This document shows, in pieces, positions 45,337 through 50,794 of a stretch of 50,794 bases of DNA. The DNA comes from Mycolicibacterium vaccae NBRC 14118 = CIP 105934 (lineage in GTDB: Bacteria; Actinomycetota; Actinomycetes; Mycobacteriales; Mycobacteriaceae): contig NZ_BCRS01000020.1 in assembly GCF_001552715.1 (NCBI RefSeq), forward strand, positions 1-50,794. The letters run 5' to 3'. Positions within the stretch are counted from its first letter, which is position 1. Each line of letters starts with the position of its first letter. The translations under genes were made by a program, and so were the position numbers. The notes under the pieces are model-generated. The model was not told the DNA's origin and ran no database searches. It saw only the letters and a program-made list of their open reading frames with translations.

Positions 45337-46227
45337 CTATGCCCGGGTGGCGCTCTGCTGCAGCACCACGACGCATTCGAGCAGCCGGGACCGCAGCGGC
45401 GCGGCACGTCCCGCGATCGCTTCTTGTTCACGCACGTATTCAGCTCTGCCGCTGGGGGTTTCGACCGCAATCGGCTCGAAATCGTAGGCGCGTAGGTCGT
45501 ATGGGCTGGCCCGCATGTCGAGCACCCGGGCGTCAAGGGCGAGCTGCAGGCAGTCCAGCACGAGGCCGGACTCGATCAGCGGCCCCAGCTTCAGTGCCCA
45601 CTTGTAGAGATCCATCCCGGCATGCACGCAGCCGGGCTGTTCGGCGGCGATCTGGGTGTCCCGGGTCAGGCGGGTGGCGTTGCGTTCGGCGGCGGGCTCG
45701 GTGAAGAACCGGTAGGCGTCGAAGTGGCTGCACCGCAACGGCATCGACTCGACGACCGCGTCGGTGCCTGCGGGGCCCAGGCGCAGCGGCACGCGGTCGT
45801 GGCGCACCGAGGACGCCTGGTAGACCATCGCCCATTCGTGCATGCCGAAACAGTTGAACCGGGCCGGCCGCGACGCGGTGGCCTGCAGCAGGTCGGCGAT
45901 GAACGTCACAGTGCCGAGCCGACTGTTCAGATGATCGCGCCCGACGGCCACGCCGCCCCGGAGGCGCTCATACCCGGCCCGCTGCAGGTAGCGCTCCGCC
46001 GCGGCCCCTTCGAGTACCACGCCGTAGCCGGGGTGCCAGACCCGCAGCCGGCCCGGACGCACGTTGTAGTAGGTGAACAGGAAGTCGTAGACGGGATGGG
46101 GCTGTCCCGCGCGGCGTCGGCGCAGATGCGGGGCCAGGATGTCGTCGGCCCGCCGGACGTACCCGGCCGCGCGGTCGAGCCAGTCGGCCTCGGGCAGTCG
46201 GATCTCAGATGCGGTGCGTGCTGTCAC
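45337..46227 (-). CDS. Conserved actinobacterial protein of unknown function
   Basis: 296 residues starting at GTG 46227, overlapping the upstream CBS gene by 23 bases. Conserved-looking parts are YDFLFTYYNVRPGRLRVWHPG, FNCFGMHEWAMVYQ, and CSHFDAYRFFTEPA with CVHAGMDLYKWA; several His and Cys residues could bind metal. I recall related proteins being labelled 3-methyladenine DNA glycosylase, but I see no helix-hairpin-helix or other glycosylase motif that supports it. No signal peptide or membrane segment. It sits between glcB and the CBS pair in the same direction. Confidence 0.75.
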   Translation of the reverse strand: MTARTASEIRLPEADWLDRAAGYVRRADDILAPHLRRRRAGQPHPVYDFLFTYYNVRPGRLRVWHPGYGVVLEGAAAERYLQRAGYERLRGGVAVGRDHLNSRLGTVTFIADLLQATASRPARFNCFGMHEWAMVYQASSVRHDRVPLRLGPAGTDAVVESMPLRCSHFDAYRFFTEPAAERNATRLTRDTQIAAEQPGCVHAGMDLYKWALKLGPLIESGLVLDCLQLALDARVLDMRASPYDLRAYDFEPIAVETPSGRAEYVREQEAIAGRAAPLRSRLLECVVVLQQSATRA

Positions 46228-47266
46228 GGACGGTTCCCACCAGGTCCTCGACCAGATCCTCCAGCGCCACCATCGCGGTGGCGGCGCCGTCGGGGGCGGT
46301 GACCAGCGCGAGATGGCTGTTGGTGCGGCGCAGCCGGGTCAGCGCGTCGGGCAGCGGCAGCGTGGCCGGCACCTTCGGCAGGGGGCGCACCATCGACGCG
46401 TCCACGACGGCCGCGCTGCCGGCGGCGCCGTTGAGCAGCGGCAACACGTCCTTGATGTGCAGGTAGCCGATGAACGCACCGCCGGCATCGGTCACCGGGA
46501 AGCGCGAGTAACCCGTCTCCTTCAACGCCTCTTCCAGCACCCCGACGGTCGGGCCCGCGCCCTCGTGCGCCACCGGGACGGCACGGATCTCGTCCAGCGC
46601 CATCGCGACGTCGTCGACCACCCGGTTACGGATCTGCAGGGCCCGCGTCAGCCGGGTGTGTTCCTCGGGATCGAGCAACCCCTCCGACAGCGACTCGGCG
46701 ATCATCTCGGACAGTTCGACCGTCGAGACCGTGACGTCCAGTTCGTCCTTGGGTTCGACGCCGAACAGCCGCAGCGTCGAGTTCGCGCACCAGTTGTAGA
46801 ACGCGATGAACGGCCGCGCCAACCGCATGTACACCAGATAGACCGGGATCAGCAGCATCGCGGTGGACTCCGGCCCGGCGATGGCGATGTTCTTCGGCAC
46901 CATCTCGCCCAGCAGCACGTGCAGCGTCACGACGATGGACAGCGCCACCAGGAACGACACGCTGTGCAGCACCGCGTCGGGGATGCCCAGCAGCCCGAAC
47001 GGTTTCTCCAGCAGGTGCGCCACCGCGGGTTCGGCGACCCGGCCCAGCAGGATGGAACACACCGTGATCCCGAGCTGCGAGCCGGCCAGCATCAGCGACA
47101 GGTGCTCACCGGCCCGGATGACGGTGACCGCGCTGTGCTTGCCCTGCTCGGCCAGCGCTTCGAGCCGGTCCCGCCGTGCGGAGATCAGCGAGAACTCCGA
47201 CGCGACGAAGAACGCATTGGCGGCCAGCAACACGAAGGTCAGCAGGACGCCGAAGATGTCACCCAC
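46205..47266 (-). CDS. CNNM/CorC-type CBS-domain membrane protein, Rv1841c-like
   Basis: 353 residues from GTG 47266, picked because GAGGGG lies six bases before it; a GTG 15 bases upstream is possible. An N-terminal DUF21 membrane domain of four segments ([35 protein letters not shown]) is followed by a pair of CBS domains (about 205-345). The family is linked to metal ion (Mg or Co) transport and to older haemolysin labels. The C-terminal CorC_HlyC domain of its neighbour is absent. It overlaps the upstream gene by eight bases and is likely made with it. Confidence 0.88.
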   Translation of the reverse strand: MGDIFGVLLTFVLLAANAFFVASEFSLISARRDRLEALAEQGKHSAVTVIRAGEHLSLMLAGSQLGITVCSILLGRVAEPAVAHLLEKPFGLLGIPDAVLHSVSFLVALSIVVTLHVLLGEMVPKNIAIAGPESTAMLLIPVYLVYMRLARPFIAFYNWCANSTLRLFGVEPKDELDVTVSTVELSEMIAESLSEGLLDPEEHTRLTRALQIRNRVVDDVAMALDEIRAVPVAHEGAGPTVGVLEEALKETGYSRFPVTDAGGAFIGYLHIKDVLPLLNGAAGSAAVVDASMVRPLPKVPATLPLPDALTRLRRTNSHLALVTAPDGAATAMVALEDLVEDLVGTVRDSTHRI

Positions 47267-48614
47267 CGCCGGCCCCCTCACGACCCAGTTCGGTCAGCCG
47301 CAGCTGGTCGATCCGGCGGCCGTCCATCTTCACGACGGTGGCCAGCCAGCGCACCGGATGGTCCGGCGAAGTGTCCGGGTCGAAGGCGGTCAGCTCCACC
47401 GATTCACCCTCCGTCGGGATGTGCCCGAGCTTCTCCAGCACCAGCCCGCCGATCGTCTCGTAGTCGCCCTCGGGCGGGCGGAACGCGGTCCCCTCGGCGA
47501 CCTCGTCGATCCGCAGCAGGGCCGACACCTGCCAGCCCCGGCCCGCCTGGACCACGTCCGGCGGCTCGTCGTCGTGTTCGTCGCGCACATCGCCGACGAT
47601 CTCCTCGATCAGGTCCTCCACGGTCACCATGCCCGCGGTGCCGCCGTACTCGTCGACCACCAGCGCGGTCTGCAGACCGTTGGCGCGCACCTCCGACATC
47701 ACCGAGTCACCGTCGAGAGTCGAGGGCACCTTCGTGACGGGCAGGGCCAGCACGGACAGCCGGGTGGTGGCGCGTGCCATGGCGGGCACCGCGAACACCT
47801 GCTTGACGTGCACCATGCCGATGGTCTCGTCGAGGTCGCCGCGGATGACGGGGAAGCGGGAGTGCCCGGTCCTGATCGCGGCCTCGCTGAGGTCGACGAC
47901 GGTGTCGTCGGCGTCGAGGGTGTCGATCTTGGAGCGCGGCGTCATCAGCTCCTCGGCGGAGCGGTCGCCGAACTGCAGCGAGCGGTCCACCAGCACCGCG
48001 GTGACCGGGTCCAGCGACCCGCGCTGCGCCGACGAGCGCACCAGCGACACCAGCTCCTGCGGGGAACGGGCGGACCGCAGCTCCTCGGCCGGTTCGATAC
48101 CGAGGCGGCGCAGAATCCAGTTCGCGGTCCCGTTGGTCAGCCGGATCAGCGGCTTGGCCAGGAACGAGAACATCAACTGCAGCGGCGCCGCCCAGCGCGC
48201 AGTCGGCACGGGCCGGGCCACCGCGAGGTTCTTCGGGACGAGCTCGCCGAACACCATCGAGATCGACGTGGCGATCAGGATGGCCAGCACCAGAGCCAGC
48301 CCGGTGACGAGCTGGTCGGGCACCCCGATGGCGCTCAGCGCGGGGTCGATGAGCCGCGCGACGACCGGTTCGGCCAGGAACCCGGTGGCCAGCGTGGTGA
48401 TGGAGATGCCGACCTGCGCACCCGAGAGCTGCGTCGACAGTGTGCGGTGGGCCCGTTGCACCATCTGATCGCGGCGGTCGCCGGACCGCACGTTGGCTTC
48501 GACGGTGCTGCGCTCCAGCGCGGTCAGTGAGAACTCGGCGGCCACGAAGACCGCCGTGCCCGCGGTGAGCAGCGCGAACGCCAGCAGCGAGAGCAGTGTG
48601 GTCGCGAGGTTCAT
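47259..48614 (-). CDS. CNNM/CorC-type CBS-domain membrane protein with C-terminal transporter domain, Rv1842c-like
   Basis: 451 residues. The DUF21 membrane domain (residues about 1-190; [31 protein letters not shown]), two CBS domains (about 205-335; [39 protein letters not shown]) and a C-terminal CorC_HlyC domain (about 355-440; [18 protein letters not shown]) occur in the usual order. It heads a set of at least two overlapping genes. In M. tuberculosis guaB1 lies upstream of the equivalent gene; here an iron transporter does. Confidence 0.9.
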   Translation of the reverse strand: MNLATTLLSLLAFALLTAGTAVFVAAEFSLTALERSTVEANVRSGDRRDQMVQRAHRTLSTQLSGAQVGISITTLATGFLAEPVVARLIDPALSAIGVPDQLVTGLALVLAILIATSISMVFGELVPKNLAVARPVPTARWAAPLQLMFSFLAKPLIRLTNGTANWILRRLGIEPAEELRSARSPQELVSLVRSSAQRGSLDPVTAVLVDRSLQFGDRSAEELMTPRSKIDTLDADDTVVDLSEAAIRTGHSRFPVIRGDLDETIGMVHVKQVFAVPAMARATTRLSVLALPVTKVPSTLDGDSVMSEVRANGLQTALVVDEYGGTAGMVTVEDLIEEIVGDVRDEHDDEPPDVVQAGRGWQVSALLRIDEVAEGTAFRPPEGDYETIGGLVLEKLGHIPTEGESVELTAFDPDTSPDHPVRWLATVVKMDGRRIDQLRLTELGREGAGGG

Positions 48615-48907
48615 CGGGCTGCCCTCGAAAGACGCCAGCCGGGCCCGGAGCCCGGCCGACTAGAGGACGGCTCGGCCTCGCAGGGTTCGAGGTCGGGTCG
48701 TCCGGCGTACGTAGCCGGCTCGGATGGACCTCCATCCAGTGCCTGCGGCACCTGGTCCCTTTCGTCTGGAAATGGCGGATGCGCGGTGTCGTCTTGCGCG
48801 AAATCAGCTGATTGTCAACACATGCTAGCGGAATCTCGACAGTGGCCCACGCCCCTGTTGCCGGTTAGCCGGGCTCACTTCACGCCAATGGTACTTTCGA
48901 CGCAAAT
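48615..48907. other. Divergent intergenic region between CBS and iron-transport genes
   Basis: About 290 bases without a recognised gene. The right end (48780-48910) becomes AT-richer and should hold the iron-transport promoter just before the IdeR-like box. No clear -10 or -35 could be fixed. Confidence 0.4.
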
Positions 48908-48926
48908 AAAGGAAAGGCAAGCCTAA
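48908..48926. promoter_or_regulatory. IdeR/DtxR-like iron box at the start of the iron importer
   Basis: Read on the minus strand, TTAGGCTTGCCTTTCCTTT fits 15 of 19 positions of the degenerate iron box TWAGGTWAGSCTWACCTWA. It ends on the first base of the ATG at 48926, so iron-loaded IdeR would block transcription or translation start. The ribosome site GGAAAGG is within it. Confidence 0.6.
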
Positions 48927-49954
48927 TGTCGATTTCGTTCAGCCGGGTGGCCGGGGCACTGGGAGCGGTCGCGGCGATGCTCGCGTTCACCGCGTGCGGA
49001 TCGGAGCCCCAGACCGACAGCGAGAACAAGATCGTCGTCTACTCCGGACGCAGCGAGGCGCTGATCGCCCCGCTGATCGAACAGTTCACCGCCGACACCG
49101 GCGTCGAGGTGGAGACCCGGTACGCGGGCTCGGGAGAGCTGGCCGCCCAGCTGATCACCGAAGGCGACAAGTCGCCGGCCGACGTGTTCCTGTCCCAGGA
49201 CGCCGGCGCGCTCGGGGCGGTCTCCAAGGCCGGCCTGCTCGCCCCGGTCGACGCCGACACCCTCGCCGCAGTGCCCGCGCAGTACTCCGCCGCGGACGGC
49301 ACGTGGGTCGGCGTGTCCGGGCGCGCCCGGGTGATCGTCTACAACCCCACGCTGGCGCCCAATCCGCCGGACACCATCGACGGTCTGCTGGCGCCGGAGT
49401 GGAAGGGCAAGATCGGCTTCGCCCCGAGCAACGCGTCCTGGCAGGCGTTCGTGACCGGCCTGCGCGTGGTGCGCGGCGACGACGGCGCCGAGCAGTGGCT
49501 GCGCGCGTTCAAGGCCCAGGAGCCGCAGGCGTTCGAGAACAACGTCGCCGTCCGTGACGCGGTGGATGCCGGTCAGGTGCCGCTCGGCCTGGTCAACCAC
49601 TACTACCTCTACGAGCTGATCCAGTCCAAGGGTCCGGACGCGGTGGTCGCCGAGAACAAGTTCATGGCCCCCGGCGATCCCGGCGGTCTGGTCAACGTCG
49701 CCGGGGTCGGCGTGCTGAAGGCCGCCCCGAATCCTGAAGGCGCGCAACAGTTCGCCGCGTACCTGGTGGGGGAGTCCGCGCAGAAGTACTTCGCCGAGGA
49801 GACCTCGGAGTACCCGCTCATCGCGGCGGTGCAGCCGTCGGCGGACATGCCCGCGCTGGCCGACCTGCAGCCGCCTGCCGTTGATCTGTCGCAGCTCGAC
49901 GACATCGAGGTCACGCAGGAGATGCTCGTCGACACCGGCCTGCTGACGAACTGA
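48926..49954 (+). CDS. Fe3+ ABC transporter solute-binding lipoprotein
   Basis: 342 residues. The N-terminus ends in a lipobox-like LAFTAC (Cys about 24), giving a membrane-tethered lipoprotein. The body is a type 2 periplasmic binding fold of the FbpA/Fut group: VVYSGRSEALIAPL, YAGSGELAAQL, DVFLSQDAGALGA, and NHYYLYEL, whose paired tyrosines bind Fe3+. GFAPSNASWQAFVTG and PGGLVNVAGVGVLK complete the pattern. The IdeR-like box at the start indicates induction under iron shortage. A permease gene follows after five bases. Confidence 0.92.
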   Translation: MSISFSRVAGALGAVAAMLAFTACGSEPQTDSENKIVVYSGRSEALIAPLIEQFTADTGVEVETRYAGSGELAAQLITEGDKSPADVFLSQDAGALGAVSKAGLLAPVDADTLAAVPAQYSAADGTWVGVSGRARVIVYNPTLAPNPPDTIDGLLAPEWKGKIGFAPSNASWQAFVTGLRVVRGDDGAEQWLRAFKAQEPQAFENNVAVRDAVDAGQVPLGLVNHYYLYELIQSKGPDAVVAENKFMAPGDPGGLVNVAGVGVLKAAPNPEGAQQFAAYLVGESAQKYFAEETSEYPLIAAVQPSADMPALADLQPPAVDLSQLDDIEVTQEMLVDTGLLTN

Positions 49955-49959
49955 CCCCG

Positions 49960-50794
49960 GTGGCGGTACTCGCCCGGCCGGCCCGCCGTCGCCCGCCGGC
50001 GCTGCTGCTGCTGCCCGCGGCACTGGTCGCGGCCTGCACCCTGGTGCCGCTGGTCTACCTGGGCGGCCGTGGACTGGAACGCGGCTGGGCATTCGTCCTC
50101 GACGAACTGTTCCAGCCGCGCACCGCCGCACTGATCGGGCGGTCGCTGCTGTTGGTCGCGGTCGTCACCGCCGCCTGCGTCGTGCTCGGGGTCGGGTTGG
50201 CGGTGCTCGTCACCCGGACCGACCTGCGCGGCCGGCGTGCGCTGGCGGTCGCGTTGACGCTGCCGCTGGCGATGCCGAGTTACCTGCTGGCCTACCTGTG
50301 GGTGTCGGCGCTGCCGTCGGTCAGCGGCTTCTGGGGTGCCGCGCTGGTGCTCACCCTGGTCAGCTACCCGCTCGTGCTGCTGACCACGATGGCCGCGCTG
50401 GGCCGGGTCGACCCTGCCCAGGAGGAGGTGGCGCGGTCGCTGGGACTGGGCGGTGTCGCGGTGCTGTTCCGGGTCACGCTGCGCCAGGCCCGGGCGGCGA
50501 TCGCGGCAGGTGCGCTGCTGGTCGCGCTGTATGTGCTCAGTGATTTCGGCGCCGTCGCGGCGATGCGCTTCGAGGCGTTCACCTGGGTGATCTACGGCGC
50601 GTACCGCTCCGGGTTCAATCCGTCCCGGGCCGCGGTGCTGTCGCTGGTGCTGATGGTGTTCGCGGTGGCGCTGGTGATCGCCGAGCACCGGGCCCGTGGC
50701 CTCGCCGCGGCCTCGCGCGTCGGTGGCGGGGCGGCCCGGCCCGCTCCGCTGAACCGGCTCGGCCGGTGGAGTCCGGTGCTGCTGGTGGTGCCCG
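49960..50794 (+). CDS. Fe3+ ABC transporter permease, partial
   Basis: Starts at GTG 49960, six bases after the binding-protein stop, and stays open to the window end (278 codons seen). It is hydrophobic with about six segments, including LLLLPAALVAACTLVPLVYL and LLLVAVVTAACVVLGVGLAV. The EAA loop that touches the ATPase is EEVARSLGLGGVAVLFRVTL. Members of this FbpB/AfuB group are usually double-length permeases of about 520 residues, and a second half seems to begin at WSPVLLVVP. An ATPase gene is expected beyond the window. Confidence 0.88.
   Translation, partial: MAVLARPARRRPPALLLLPAALVAACTLVPLVYLGGRGLERGWAFVLDELFQPRTAALIGRSLLLVAVVTAACVVLGVGLAVLVTRTDLRGRRALAVALTLPLAMPSYLLAYLWVSALPSVSGFWGAALVLTLVSYPLVLLTTMAALGRVDPAQEEVARSLGLGGVAVLFRVTLRQARAAIAAGALLVALYVLSDFGAVAAMRFEAFTWVIYGAYRSGFNPSRAAVLSLVLMVFAVALVIAEHRARGLAAASRVGGGAARPAPLNRLGRWSPVLLVVP

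Noticed and set aside
1..50794. tRNA, rRNA, CRISPR, transposase or integrase genes
   Set aside because: I looked for spaced direct repeats, cloverleaf-like ends and DDE or recombinase motifs and saw none that I could support.

Overview
The window comes from a high-GC actinobacterium, almost certainly a mycobacterium of the rapid-growing (Mycolicibacterium-like) kind. The evidence is a phthiocerol-type polyketide block ending in ppsE, drrABC and papA5; several secreted PE-PPE-type hydrolases; a cutinase; and a conserved block holding malate synthase G, a VWA protein and two CBS/CorC membrane proteins. In M. tuberculosis the last block corresponds to glcB (Rv1837c), Rv1836c, Rv1841c and Rv1842c. 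An AlkB alkane hydroxylase, two Baeyer-Villiger-type monooxygenases and a Fe3+ ABC importer also fit an environmental species.

Region 1 (1-17.8 kb, all plus strand) is one tightly coupled operon. It has a partial PKS (AT-KR-DH-ACP), a complete PKS (KS-AT-DH-KR-ACP), a PpsE-like terminal PKS (KS-AT-ACP-condensation-like), the DrrA/B/C exporter and a PapA5 acyltransferase. Starts and stops overlap at five junctions. The genes should extend a chain, transfer it to an alcohol and export a complex lipid. The partial PKS has a DH-like fold after its KR, no ER is present, and acyltransferase motifs differ between modules, so the product need not be classical PDIM.

Region 2 (17.8-23.8 kb) holds a TcmP-type methyltransferase, flavodoxin-like, DUF2505-like and nitroreductase-like genes, a secreted protein with an acidic tail, an SDR and an alpha/beta hydrolase.

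Region 3 (23.8-41 kb) is an accessory block rich in secreted hydrolases and oxygenases. It has four proteins with a PE-PPE-type serine-hydrolase domain, no PE or PPE leader and long Asp/Glu-rich tails. One of these is fused to the domain found alone in the region 2 secreted protein. There are also a cutinase, two paralogous BVMO-type flavoproteins, a P450, a second TcmP-type methyltransferase, an SDR, an AlkB hydroxylase and a frameshifted haem-peroxidase remnant. Two gaps of over 800 bp precede two of the PE-PPE genes. One is visibly AT-rich with perfect inverted repeats. A short CAGCAAAY motif recurs in the intergenic DNA here.

Region 4 (41-48.6 kb, minus strand) is core genome: VWA protein, malate synthase G, a conserved protein of unknown function and two CBS/CorC proteins. 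Region 5 (48.6 kb to the end) starts an iron importer with an IdeR-like box at its start codon; its permease runs off the window.

No tRNA, rRNA, CRISPR array, IS element or integrase was recognised.
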